From Dactylellina haptotyla (Eukaryota; Ascomycota; Orbiliomycetes; Orbiliales; Orbiliaceae), in assembly GCA_031310005.1 (NCBI GenBank), contig CM062384.1:1860001-1924000 (forward strand): a stretch of DNA of 64,000 bases, given 5' to 3'. Shown here piece by piece: positions 12,601 to 25,537 of the stretch; the first letter of the stretch is position 1, and the number at the start of each line of letters is the position of its first letter. Both the position numbers and the translations under genes were made by a program. A model generated the notes under the pieces. The model was not told the origin of the DNA. It worked only from the letters and a program-made list of their open reading frames with translations, and ran no database searches.

Positions 12601-15600
12601 AATAAATTGTTGATAGTAGTTGTAAAGTTTTAAAAAAGCTTAAATATTTTTAATATTTTAAAATTGAAATTATTTTTAAATAATATTAACTTTTTAAAAT
12701 TTATTTTGATTTTTAAAATTTATTTTGATTTTTTAATTATAATAATAGTTTTAAAAATTTGTATTTTGTGATTTTAAATTTTGTTTTTTTAATTTAATTT
12801 TAAAATTATATTTGTTTAATGTTTTGAAAATAATAATAATATATTATTAGTGTTTTTAAAATTTATATTATAAATTAATATATTATTAGATAATATATAT
12901 TTTATCAATATAATTTTTAATATATGATTTATAAAAATTTAAAAATACCAAAATATTAATTAATCTTATAAATATAATTAAATATTTAAATAAATTATAG
13001 TAATATTTAAATGCTATTTTCCAAACATCTTTTAAAATAATTTATAAATTATAGTAGGTGATAATAGTATTAAACTTAATAAAGTAAATAATTTTAATAA
13101 AATAATTTAATAATTTTAATAAAATAATTTAATAATTTATTAATTTGGGGTAAGTTATTATAATTTTTAATAATAATAACATTAAATTTTTGATAATTAA
13201 TATAAATTTATAATTTTTTATTTTAAAAATAAAAAAATTAAATATTCTATAAAAATTTTAAAAAGTAAATATATTTTTCTATAAATTTTCTTTAATATAT
13301 TTTTAAATATTTTAAGTTTTTTTATATAAATATAAATAAATAAAAATTTAAACATAATTCCTTTATAATAATATTTTATAAATAAATTTGTTAAATAATA
13401 ATAATATATTTTATTTTTGATTTTTTAAAAATTCGGATTTATTTAAGAATTCATTTCAAAATTTTAAAAAGTAAAATATTTTTAATAATTTTTTAATAAT
13501 TTTAATAATATTTTTAATTTTAAATTATATTTATTTAAAAATATTAAATTTATTGTAAAAATAATAATAAATTTTTTATTAAAAAATATTTTGTAAATTA
13601 TAAATAAATTTTTTTAATTATTTATATATTATTTGTTAGATTTAATATAAGTTTTATTAATATTTATAATAAATAAATTTAATTATTTTATTTTTAAAAT
13701 TTATAATTAAGTTATAATTTTTAATTAATTATATTTTAAAATAAAATTATTATTAATAAAATTAAAAATATTAATAATTTGTTTTTAAAATATTTATTAA
13801 TAATAAAAGTAATATTAATTTTATATTTAATTATTTTTAAATTTTTTTAAAAATAATAATATTATATATGGTATTTTTAAATTATTATATTTTTAAAATA
13901 TATATAGTTTTTGTTTATTATTTATAAAAATTTATATAAAATTTTTATTAATAATGTAAAATATTTGAAAATAATATTTTTAATTTAATTAAAAATTTTA
14001 TTAAATTTTTTTAATAAAATTAAAGTTGGATTATTTAATATATATTATTTAAAATTTTTTAATTTAAAATATTATATTATTTAATATTATTAAATTTTAT
14101 ATTATTAATAATATTTTTAATTTTTTTATTTTTAAAAACTGGATAATATATTTATTATAATTAAAATATTCTATTAATAATTTTAAGTATAAAATTTTAA
14201 ATCTTTTTATAATAAAATTGTTATTTATAATTTAAATAATTTTTATAAATATATAATTTTAAAAATTTCTTTTAATATATTATAAAAATAATATTAATCC
14301 ATTCTTATATATAATTAATATAAATATATAAATTCTTATTATAAAAATAATAATTAAAAATCTTAACTTATAAAATTAATATTTCTTTCCTCCTTTTCAA
14401 TTCCTATAATATTAATTTTTAATATTATTTCAATAATATTATAATTTTCCGTATAAGATTAATATATTTTATAATTTTATATTAATTTAATTTTATAACA
14501 ATAAAATATTATAAAATAAATAACCTATTAATAAAATTTATAAAGATTTTTATTATTTTTATATATTTATAGTTAAAAGCAATTATTTAATTTATATAAT
14601 TTTAATATATAAATTTAATTAAATTTATATTAAAATATTTATATAATTAATATTAATATATTTTATATAATTTTATATATTAATTTATAAATTAAGGCCA
14701 ATTTCTATTATTATTAATATAAAATATTAAATAATTATATCTTATAAATCAATATTAAATAAAATAAATTATTTAAAACACTAATTTTTTAATATCTAAA
14801 TATAATATTTATTTTTATAATTTTTATTAATTTTTTAGTATTTGATTTTTGAAAATTTATTTATTAAAATTTAGTAAATAAATGATATTATTAAGTATTA
14901 AAAATTGGTAAATCTTTTTAAATTAATTTTTATATAATGGATTAATAAAAAATATTAAATAATTTTATAATTTTTTGTAAATAAATTTTAAATTTGTATT
15001 AATATATAATTTTAAAATTTATTATAAATAAGTTTTGTTTTAAATTTTATATTTTTTAAAATTATAAAAAGTCTCAAATAAATTATAAATGTATAATTCC
15101 TTTTAAAAAAATTTTTATTTAAAATAATATTTTTATAATAAATTTAATATTAATTTTTTTCAATTAAATTTCTTCTATTTTTAATTTTTAAAATATATAT
15201 TTTAAATAAAATAATAAATAGAGTAAAAATTTAAGTTCTTTTAATATAGTTAAAATTCGAAAAATTATTAAGTTAATATTAAAAAGTTTTCTTTATTAAT
15301 TTAATAAAAATAATATTTAATTATTATTTTTCTTAAAATTCTTTTTAAATTATTAATAATTATTTTTATATTTTTTATATACTTATTATAACTTTTTAAT
15401 TTTCTTTATAATTATATTATTTTTGTAATATTTCTTAATTAACTATTTTGATATTCTTTAAATATTAATTAATTAAACAATTTTGCTTAATATATTTTTT
15501 TATTATATTAATAATATACTAATTTGTTAGATTTTTAAAAACGATTTTTAATTATTAATTTTGATTTTAAATTTTTTTAATTTTATAAAAATAATTTAAA

Positions 15601-17118
15601 ATATTTTTTAAAATCCAATTATTTTTATTTTATTACTATTAATTATTTGGTTTTAATAATTATTCTAAAAATATATAGAGGATTGTTTGGATTTTAAAAT
15701 AATTGATTTTAATTCATCATAAAATTTTTTTAAAATTATAAAAAATTAATTTTAATTATTATTATAAAATTTAAATTAATTATTTTGTTAATTTAAATAA
15801 TTTCTTTAATTAAAAATTAATTATAGTTATTATAGTTTTAAAAGTGTTTATTTTATGTTTTGAAATAATTATCATTAAATTTTATAATTAAATTTTTAAT
15901 TATATAATATTGGATTTTTAGATTATATATAATTATTTTAATAATTTTTTATTTTTATATAAATTTTTTTTATTTTTATATAAATTTTAATTTTTTTAAT
16001 ATAATAAATTAATTATTCTACTATATATCCAACTATAAAAATATAAATATCAATAATCTAAAAAAATTTTAATAAATTTAATTTATTATAAATTTTAGAT
16101 AATATAAAAAGCTTCAATTTTATTTTAATATCTACAAAATTATTTAAATTTTTAATAAAATATAAATAATTAGTAAGAGTTTAAATAATATAATTATTAA
16201 TTTTTATTTTTTATTTTTTTATTTTTTTATATTATATAAAATAAAAATTATAAATATAGAAAATAATTTTAATAAAAAATATAAAAAAAAATTTATCTTT
16301 ATTATTTTTAAATTATTAATATTAAAAATAAAAATAATAATAATTTACTAAATAAATTAATTAAATTTATATAATAAATTATTAAATTTATTAAAATCTA
16401 ATATTTTTACTTTTTATAATAGATAAAAATTAGAATAAATTAATAAAATTTGTTAAAAATTATTAAAATTATTAAAATATTCTTTATCGTCATTATTAGA
16501 ATTTTTATTAAAATTTTTAAATTTTAAAATTAAAAATTAACTTACAACAAAATCTATTTTTATTTAATATAAAATAAAAATAAATCTTACTTAGTTTTTA
16601 ATTAAATCTTAAAATAATTAATATAATTTTTTTAATTATATTAAATAAATTTTATATATTTTTATAAATTTTAATAACTATTTAAATTATAATAATTATT
16701 TTTTAAATTTTTTAAAATTTTTATAATTATTTTTAAATTTTATAAATATTTATTATTATTTAAGATAATAATTTTAATTAAATTATTAATAATTTTATTA
16801 AATATATATAATTCTTTTTCTACACTTATATGATAATGTTAAAATAAATTTTATCATTAATAATTAAAATTTTATTTTTATTTTTAAACAAATTAACTTT
16901 AAAAATTAATAAAAATAAAAATAATATTTTTTTGTAAGTATAAAAATATTTAATTAATTCTATAAAACTTAATTTTCAATTTATTTGTTTAAATATTATG
17001 TAAATAAAAATAATCATTTTTTTATTTATAATTTTATTTTCTAAGATTATAAAATTTTCTAAATTAAAAATTTTATTATATATATATATTTTTTAAATTA
17101 AGAAATAATTAATTAAAA

Positions 17119-17665
17119 TATTATACTTTATATATTATTTAATATAATAATATAAATATATAATATTAAAATATGTAAAATTTTTTCTTACTTAGGATAC
17201 CTAAATTTTTAGTAAAAAGTATGTATAAAATTATAAGGTATTAAAAATAATTTACCTAAAATATATAATAATAATAGAATAAAAATAATTAAATATATTA
17301 AATTATATTTAAATTAATTGATAAAAATAAAAACATTTATTAATTTTAATAATAGTTTTATATATATAAATATTGTAAAACATCTTTTAAAAAATTTATT
17401 CTTTTTATATACTTACATATATAAAATATATAAATAAATAAATTTTTTAATATTTTTATATTATTTATTTAAATTAAAAAATAAATAAATGAATATTTAT
17501 ATTATATTATAATATAATATATTAAATAATTATATAGGCTTTATAGGTAAATATACTAAAAATAATATATATTTATAAATATAAAGTATGGTAGTAGAAA
17601 TTAAAATAGTGTAGCGTAAGGTAAGGTACAGGTATTTGTACTATCAAGACTTGTGGTCTGTGACA
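17119..17665 (-). repeat. 5' LTR of right element (547 bp)
   Basis: The outer 60-80 bases (about 17587-17665) keep near-normal base composition. The inner terminus at 17119 has decayed to TATTATACTTTATATA. Confidence 0.85.
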
Positions 17666-17670
17666 TAGTT
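17666..17670. repeat. Target-site duplication, right copy (TAGTT)
   Basis: Identical to 9108-9112 and abuts the LTR end at 17665. Confidence 0.8.
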
Positions 17671-18130
17671 AGAATTATAATCTATCTAATTAGTTTATCT
17701 ATTTAAAAAAATTATAAATTATATTATATTATTATTTTTATATTACCAACCTATTTAGTATTTAATATTATTATTATTATTTAAACATATTTAGCCCAAT
17801 ACCTTCTTAACAATGCAGACTTGAACAATACACATCATAACCGTAGCATTATACATAATACTTCCTCCCACTGATAGAGATTTGAATAATACACATTATA
17901 ACCGTAGTATTATACTTAAATTTAAATTTAAATAGATTATCTAAAAATAAAAATCCAATTATTATTATTATATAAAAATTTTTAAAAAATTGAAAATAAA
18001 AAATTTATAAAAATTATAATAAAAATTATAATATATATATTAAATTTATTGAAAAATTAAAAAAATTAAAAAATTAAAAAATTTAAATAATATAAATAAT
18101 TTTATTAAAAATAATTAATCCTCTCATTAT
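17671..18130. other. AT-rich shoulder of the repeat block
   Basis: No coding capacity seen. It contains the 37-bp direct duplication listed separately. Composition changes abruptly to gene-like near 18130. Confidence 0.6.
17818..17915. repeat. 37-bp direct repeat, period 61 bp
   Basis: Copies lie at 17818-17854 and 17879-17915. They differ only at C-to-T positions (GACTTGAACAAT versus GATTTGAATAAT, and two further sites). It may be the remnant of another repeat family. Confidence 0.7.
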
Positions 18131-18277
18131 ATTGGACTAAGGAAGGTGCTATCACAAAAATTTACTCCTTGTTAATATTCCATGGTTACGTGTATATACA
18201 CGTCTCTGCAATATAATAATAAAACTCAGTTGCCTGGCTCTCAGAAGATAACATACATCGAATCGCGCTATTAGCCC

Positions 18278-18981
18278 ATGTCGTTTCTACTTATACTATC
18301 CGTCCTCCTGGCGATTGCCTGGCAGGCTACTCAAGTAGTTGTTAGCATTTCTCACCTGGTAAGCTTGTTTCGAATCCTTCCCACTATGAGGTGTGGTTCA
18401 CGGAATTATCGAGGCTGACAGATCTTACAGCTTTGGAAATTCTACATCAGATTTGTTCCATCCCAAGTTTCATATTATGCAGATAGTATGCGCCAACAAC
18501 AAATCGAAGTATTACGTTTAAGAAAAGAAATGACAACGACTAGTAGCCAAGACGAGTTTGCGAAATGGGCGAAGCTGCGAAGGGAGCACGATAGGAGAGT
18601 CACAGAATTGGAAAAAACATGTACGATTCCGATGAAACCTCGCTACTAAATCTCTCACCCAAGTGGTTTTTGTTCGCGCTGGCTCATTTATCACTGATGA
18701 TTATTCCAGCCGAAATGGTGGCGGCGCACAAAGCGAAATTTAACGGCGCCATCGCAACTTGTAGGTGGTTGGTATTTTCATTAGCTGGCGCTTTTGTTCA
18801 GCTCTGGTACCGTAAGGAACCTGTTTTTTGGCTCCCTAGAGGCTGGCTCCCAGATTATGTCGAGTGGGCGTTATCGTTACCCCAAGCTCCTAGCGGCAGT
18901 ATCAGTGTGAACGTCTGGGGTGGGTGCGCGACTGTGATGGTAGGATTGCTATCAAGTTTGGTGTACAGTCAGAAGGTGTGA
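18278..18981 (+). CDS. get1: Get1, ER membrane receptor subunit for tail-anchored protein insertion
   Basis: Exons 18278-18358, 18431-18620 and 18710-18981 give 180 residues. Get1 (WRB family) forms with Get2 the ER receptor that accepts tail-anchored proteins from Get3 ATPase. Visible features are an N-terminal membrane segment (residues 2-24), a cytosolic coiled coil containing the family hallmark SSQDEFAKWAKLRR (about residues 62-75), then two C-terminal membrane segments around the conserved FWLPRGW and a final hydrophobic stretch. Intron 2 (89 bp) was placed because the frame across it would break the coiled coil; joining gives ELEKTSEM. It is the gene nearest the repeat block and runs tail-to-tail with nop15, 145 bp away. 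No coding damage is seen despite the neighbouring RIP-like block. Confidence 0.9.
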
Positions 18982-19126
18982 AGGAAATATATTGTTTCTG
19001 CCTCAAACTCTTTTATTGCTCCGGTAGGTGGTGCTGGAGTCCTTGAAATAATATTCACCCAAAACTTATCTATTATATTTATACGATAAGAATATATATG
19101 CGTGGGTACATGAAATGAGACAATAA

Positions 19127-19798
19127 TTAGACCGCATCGTTTATGCTCTCTGGGGAAACTGGTGCCCCAAAAGAATACCCTATGCCTGCTACTGCCCATT
19201 TTCTCATCTTGCTCAATCTTCGACTCTTCTCCTTTCTTTGGAGCCTATCCCAGACTTCAGGTGCTCTTTTACGCTCATGTTTAATCCTTCTTATCTTGGC
19301 CAACGGTAGAATTTTCCAACGGCGGTTGGCTCCAATCCACATCTTCTCGTCGCATTCAGCCTCCAACAATAGTTTGCATTTCAAGATATGTCCATATAAG
19401 AGATAGTTATTCATTGTTTCCGCAACAATGCTGGCAACATTAGAGGATGAAAATTGGATAAATGCGTAGTGTTTCGATTTTCCAGTTGCTTTGTTTCGGC
19501 AGAGTCGGAGGCGGTCTATAGTACCAAATTGTGAAAAATAGGATCTCATTTCGTCTTCGTAGAAGCCATGAGGAATGCGGCCAAGGTAGACAACCCCTGG
19601 TTTTTCGCCGAGTGTCTTCTCTGAATCCGCTTTGGCGTGGTTGCTGTTTTCTCTTAGATCACTTATCCGTGGGGAATCGATAGCAACGCCCATTTCCTGT
19701 TTCGAAGGCCAGTTAGTTATGTTCATGAAGGAAGAAGGAGTGCGGTTTACACTGACGTTTAGGCTAGTTTTGGATCTTTTCGCAGGCGGAGCGCTCAT
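19127..19798 (-). CDS. nop15: Nop15-like nucleolar RRM protein (60S biogenesis)
   Basis: Single exon, 223 residues. In yeast, Nop15 binds pre-rRNA near ITS2 and is needed for 27S processing; the human counterpart is NIFK. The RRM spans about residues 68-146, with RNP2 at 69-74 (VVYLGR) and RNP1 at 109-116 (KHYAFIQF). The sequence IPHGFYEDEMRSYFSQFG between them is the characteristic Nop15/NIFK signature. The N-terminus is Ser-rich and disordered; the C-terminus is strongly basic (KIRRIKHERKR), as expected for a nucleolar RNA binder. The first ATG of the frame gives the usual family length. Convergent with get1. Confidence 0.88.
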   Translation of the reverse strand: MSAPPAKRSKTSLNVSVNRTPSSFMNITNWPSKQEMGVAIDSPRISDLRENSNHAKADSEKTLGEKPGVVYLGRIPHGFYEDEMRSYFSQFGTIDRLRLCRNKATGKSKHYAFIQFSSSNVASIVAETMNNYLLYGHILKCKLLLEAECDEKMWIGANRRWKILPLAKIRRIKHERKRAPEVWDRLQRKEKSRRLSKMRKWAVAGIGYSFGAPVSPESINDAV

Positions 19799-20685
19799 TA
19801 CTGCGGTGTATAGCTTTCTAGCCTCTAGTTAATTATTAGATGGGTTTCTGTTGCGTATAATCGTCGTTGTGGTTAGGATTACTGCTTTATCTGAGTGATA
19901 GGGTTTGTAAGCTTCCAATTGTTTAAATAAAAATTTGGGTTTTTGTGTCGCAGAAAAGATTTCGACATAAAATGCGGACCATCTTGGCAGTAAATGTCTC
20001 AGGTACCTACACCAAAACAGCCAATGACAAAATACAAATTGCAACGCATCTTTGATATGCACACATGTACTAACATGTGTGTGATGTGATAGATTAATAT
20101 AATCTACCAAAATACGGCGCAGTACAGCAGAATGCCGGTGGAGGCAAGTTTCGACAGGTTGAGCTCCCCTCAATGCCTATCTAAATCCCTTAATACCCAA
20201 ATACCCACTTATACAATCTACGAACCGACTCAACATAACATCGACGACATTAGATTAATTAACAAATATACTATAATATGCTGCTTCTTAAGTTCTTTTA
20301 GGTATGGCAGACATTGCAGACTCTAGTTATTATACAGCAATCGCTGCCTTATTTTTTTGAAGCTATACTCGACCGCACTCGGCATGTTTGTAGACTTTTT
20401 TAAGGTCTAGAAATCCATAGAAAACAACATAACTCTGATAATTTCAACAGTATTATTCGCTTTTTTGGAATTTGCAAATTATGTTAGAAGAAGAAAAAAT
20501 CAACAATAGTTCCAAATGATTCGGCTAAAAGCTCTACAAGAGTATAATCTATTCGGGCGTCTTAAGCGTGTCAAAACTTTGGTGAGGCTGGTAGTCGAAC
20601 ATTTAACTATCACATACTTAGAACCCTTAGAATATTCATTTGTTAGGAATAATAAGACACCAAAAGCGAAATCAGTTTCGTTGAG
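19799..20685. other. Intergenic, no gene seen
   Basis: About 890 bp between the nop15 start and the cytidylyltransferase stop. Open frames here are short, lack family likeness and have no splice partners. Presumably it holds the nop15 promoter and the 3' UTR of the next gene. Confidence 0.5.
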
Positions 20686-22078
<1,393 letters not shown>

Positions 22079-22485
22079 GATATTGACCTTCTACGTATTG
22101 TTAGCGTTGGGGCCCAGTGACTTAAACAACGGCTGTAGTCCGAATCGAAGTGGATGGGATGAGACCAGTCACTTAGAAAGTACCGCCCTCCCCAAGGTTA
22201 TTGCTTAGGTTAGACTAGAGCCCGCCTGTGTGAATATGAGTTGGAAAGTCCGTATATCGCCTTAAGTTCCTTGTCATTCTTATGTACTAATTTATTCGGA
22301 CTTGAAGCTACAGCCTCAAGGGAAGATGGCGAAGGCTAGGTAGATGCATAGTGTTGGTCTTACCTAGGCTCCAAATTCTTAAAAACTAGATCAGCTCAAA
22401 CTCGTATCCGAGCGGTTATCCTTTGGTTGGACGTGGTAATGATAATATAGGAATTGTGGTTTAGTAATTGGTATTGGTAGTTGCC

Positions 22486-22726
22486 ATGCAACGCGGGCTG
22501 GACAGCGCTGGTATCGCGGTGAACACGGAGGCTACGCAGTTCGAACATACGTATAATCAATTTTTGCAATCAGACTTCGCAAGTGCAAGCGCTATTGCAA
22601 AATGTAAATAGAATCTAACTTACTATGGCCGCTTAAGCACTCAAGGCAATGGATTCGTACTCTAGCATTTATCGTTCATCGATCGCTTATCTCAGAGGGT
22701 TCTTGGAGGTTTCTAAATATTTCTAA
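22486..22726 (+). CDS. Candidate small two-exon gene, unknown
   Basis: Possible exons 22486-22603 and 22638-22726 give 67 residues. Starting at an ATG in good context (TTGCCATGC), 39 codons stay open to a GTAAAT donor. A CTAAC branch and a TTAAG acceptor follow, and the frame continues 28 codons to TAA. The peptide looks helical and Ser/Ala-rich. Against it, the intron would be only 34 bp, shorter than any other here, and I recognise no family. Flanks at 22079-22485 and 22727-23115 hold nothing else I can support. Confidence 0.25.
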
Positions 22727-23115
22727 CTAAGAAAGTAAGTGATTGTTTCAGTACTTATTTATTATCTCTTCCGCTAAAATTTTTTTGGGTGGTCCCCACA
22801 TCGGGTTCGCTTATGACGACACGGATTCAAGTGCCCAACATATTGCGGATGCTAATTTGTGGTAGGTTCGGACCGGTTTCCATTGACTTTATTGGACCTC
22901 ATACTCACACCGCATTGCGCCGTGCACTAGTGTGTCTTATTTCCTTCCAAATACTATTAAATACTATAAAGCACGCTTCGGAGATCCCTGTAGTACTGTT
23001 CTTTCTCCCCTAATCACAACAATATCACAACGGAGAGAATATATACCGGTCTCGGCTCGCGCTCAGTCAGCTGAACCAACATGGTGTCCTGGTCAACGTG
23101 AGTATTGTTTTGTGG

Positions 23116-24216
23116 ATGTACCAAAATTCGACCCCCCAGTTGAGAAAGCTGCTGATTGATTTTGTTACTCCTAGCCTTCAAACTTTGATATTTCTCTTCG
23201 GCCCACTTGTTCTACCGAAACTCATTGGTATAGCGCGCTCTGTTCGAACACGGAATACCCAAATTAAGCCTGTTGGACGGAGGCTCAAATTTGGATTGGG
23301 TATTCTCGCAACTGTTCTTATTCTGGCCCTTATTTCCTCCCTGTCTTACTTCCAGGACGAAAACATTATTTCTGCAACGGGCGCACGACTTCTCTTGACG
23401 CCGAATGAAGTCCTCATGCGCAGACTAGAAACGCTCAGACATCGTCAGGGGATACCGAAACTCTCCGAAAACGACGTAACACTACTCGATGCGCTTCAAA
23501 CCAGAGAGGGACGCCTTTTATATGCTGCGTATGGCCCTCGACCTCTGATAGAGTGTTCCTGGTGCACACTTTCAGACCCGACAAGTTATCTTTATTACAC
23601 AATTCCCACCATTGCCCTACCGCATATCGCAAACATTGCCATCCTTGGAGTTGTCACCTCTTCGCTCTTCTCTAAGTCGGCAGGATCGTTGCGTATTCAT
23701 GCTACTATTACCGGCCTTGGTGTCGCTATGGGGGAAATTCTTTTGATATACAATTTCGAGATTATACAGAATACTCAAGCTGCACGTCCGATAGACGTTA
23801 ACTGGTTCCACTGGCGACTGCTAACTTATCGGGGAATCGCTATAGCCGCCGTTAACTTTATTTTCAGCATGATGCTCTATTTAACCGCGACTGGGAGATA
23901 CGGCCCCATAGGGACATCTGACCTGGAGAAGATCGAGGCCATATCGAAGACATTAGAAGTTGGGTTGGCCCATGTTCGAACTAGCCTTTTTATCAAAAGC
24001 ACGGCTACAAGGGACGACTCTATTTCAATGGATATCTTAGAGTTCTGGAAGAAAGAGGGAATGAACAGACGTGTTGTGGCGGAGCAGCTCGAAACTACTA
24101 GGAATCAGGTAATAGAGAGGGTGGATATTGATTCAATTAACGACGAGGCATTCAAGTTCACATCAAATTTAATCGATGCCATTGTCTCTCAAAAAACAGC
24201 AGCAGCTGTGGACTGA
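23116..24216 (+). CDS. Fungal multi-pass membrane protein, function unknown
   Basis: Single exon, 366 residues from the first in-frame ATG; the open frame extends upstream only through non-ATG codons. Hydrophobic segments lie near residues 20-41, 59-79, 160-185, 192-216 and 235-257. A conserved-looking ECSWCTLSDPTSYLYY block with a CxxC precedes the third. The C-terminal 110 residues are soluble and probably helical. From memory, and unverified, homologues in filamentous ascomycetes sometimes carry the label 'chorismate synthase protein', but no chorismate synthase signature is visible and I would not transfer that name. Organelle unknown. Confidence 0.75.
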   Translation: MYQNSTPQLRKLLIDFVTPSLQTLIFLFGPLVLPKLIGIARSVRTRNTQIKPVGRRLKFGLGILATVLILALISSLSYFQDENIISATGARLLLTPNEVLMRRLETLRHRQGIPKLSENDVTLLDALQTREGRLLYAAYGPRPLIECSWCTLSDPTSYLYYTIPTIALPHIANIAILGVVTSSLFSKSAGSLRIHATITGLGVAMGEILLIYNFEIIQNTQAARPIDVNWFHWRLLTYRGIAIAAVNFIFSMMLYLTATGRYGPIGTSDLEKIEAISKTLEVGLAHVRTSLFIKSTATRDDSISMDILEFWKKEGMNRRVVAEQLETTRNQVIERVDIDSINDEAFKFTSNLIDAIVSQKTAAAVD

Positions 24217-24674
24217 TATCCCCGAAGAGGAGTGTCAATAGTGAACATATTGATGGATCTTTGGTGACTAAATTATATATAAGTTTGATTTGACTAAGTG
24301 TTTATCCATGCATCCACTCATTTCCTGATTGCATCCAGCTGAGGGGCAGGTAATCCGATTCTTTGATATGAACTCGGTATTATCACGTCATTCTATAGAT
24401 CTAGTTTCTAGCAAGAACTCCTCCAATAAGGGAGGGAAGGGGCGGGTGGGAAATGGTTAACTTGAGTAGCATTGGTTTATTCAATCCTTTTGTACTCTTT
24501 GGGATATTATGGCGGGTAGGATGCACGAGATATTGATAGATTCGGGATAGCATGGGAATCGGTGGTCGGATCTCTTTTAATAGTCTCGAGGGGATAGAAA
24601 GGAAGTTTATAACCTCCACAAAGCTCCCCACAAGACTCATCTTGCTTAGTTTGAACAGAAGTTCTTACTTCTTA
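24217..24674. other. Intergenic, converging 3' ends
   Basis: Lies between the stop of the membrane-protein gene and the stop of the SERF-like gene. The minus-strand frame at 24401-24640 has no family likeness. Nothing else is seen. Confidence 0.45.
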
Positions 24675-25065
24675 CTACTTTTTACTATCAGAAGAACTCC
24701 CCCCACCCTCTTTGGCCGCCAGAGCTGTTAGGAAGCCGTGTTAGTTGAGACGTACTCTAGGAACCTATATGCTTTGTGGTGTCAAACCTTTTGCCTGCTT
24801 TTCGCGCATAATCGCTGCCGTGGCATCCTTTTGGCGTTGAAATTCGGATCCAGTCATCTAAAAGGATTAATTTGAGAGATAGAAACAGACACATCTTGGA
24901 AACCTACACTGGTTTTCTTTTTCTAGAGGATAAATAACAGATTAATATCTTTCCGATCGCACACAACACCAAATCGCAGAACGCTTCAGGTTCAATTCTT
25001 ACAGTCGAGGCCTGTGCCTTTAGATTTTTCTCTCTTGCCTTTTCTCTTTGATTACCCCTAGTCAT
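24675..25065 (-). CDS. SERF/4F5-like small basic protein
   Basis: Four exons on the minus strand (25003-25065, 24908-24922, 24788-24857, 24675-24724) give 65 residues. The N-terminus MTRGNQREKAREKN matches the 4F5/SERF family hallmark (M-x-RGNQR-x-x-AREKN). The rest is a Lys/Ala/Glu-rich helix ending in a Gly/Ser tail. SERF proteins are small, disordered, highly charged and modify amyloid aggregation; their cellular role in fungi is poorly known. Exon 2 is only 15 bp. All junctions use GT...AG (GTAAGA, GTAGGT, GTTTGA donors) and keep frame. The 472 bp upstream (25066-25537) is a shared divergent promoter with the J-protein gene. Confidence 0.8.
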
Positions 25066-25537
25066 CTTTGATTTGACGGTGTTTGTGCGAGACTTTGAGG
25101 ATCTCTAGAGAAAGTAAAAGATAGGTTAAGGGTTAATGTTGAATCCGCGCGGTGAAGACACCCGAATGGAAATGACGAGGAGATGTTGATAAGTCGACGT
25201 TTAAGGCATTCGTTGGTGGAAAACTTCTATTTATAGTTTGCTCCCTCGTCGCAGAGTTGGCTCCATCTGATTAGATCTAACCGCCTTGGCGCGGGCTCGA
25301 GAGATAATTATAGCGTGCTACACAGCATACCACTCTCTTTCTATCCTTTTTCGTTGTCTTAATTATACGAACTTGCGCTTAGATATTTAAAAGGCTTCGG
25401 ATGAAAGATGGCATAAGACAATATCACGATATGATTGGTGGCAGGAATGGTTGTAACTTTGCGCCCGCTCTATCCCTTCCCACGTTTGATAGCTGCCGCT
25501 TTATAAATTTAGATCAACAAAACGAGCAACCTAGGTT

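Larger units (their letters stand above)
9113..17665 (-). mobile_element. Right Ty3/gypsy chromovirus LTR retrotransposon, structurally complete, RIP-like decay
   Basis: An 8.55-kb element in minus orientation, the same family as the left copy. LTRs lie at 9113-9663 and 17119-17665, with termini TGT...ACA, a perfect TAGTT target duplication, and a pyrimidine run (polypurine tract on the coding strand) at 9664. The internal region is about 7.45 kb, equal to that of the left element. Read on the minus strand, the chromodomain segment aligns with the left copy at about 10690-10790 and the reverse-transcriptase flank at about 12840-12910. All frames are closed by stops. Intact ends with a destroyed interior fit a single insertion later mutated in place, rather than a fragmentary relic. 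Confidence 0.9.

Noticed and set aside
1-18130. CRISPR array, centromere or mitochondrial DNA as explanation of the AT-rich block
   Set aside because: There is no spaced short repeat array and no mitochondrial gene. LTRs, a target-site duplication and pol remnants explain it as decayed retrotransposons; a centromere role cannot be judged from sequence alone.
22390-22440. tRNA-like string near TCCGAGCGGTTAT
   Set aside because: Only a D-arm-like fragment; no acceptor stem, anticodon stem or TTC arm can be paired around it.
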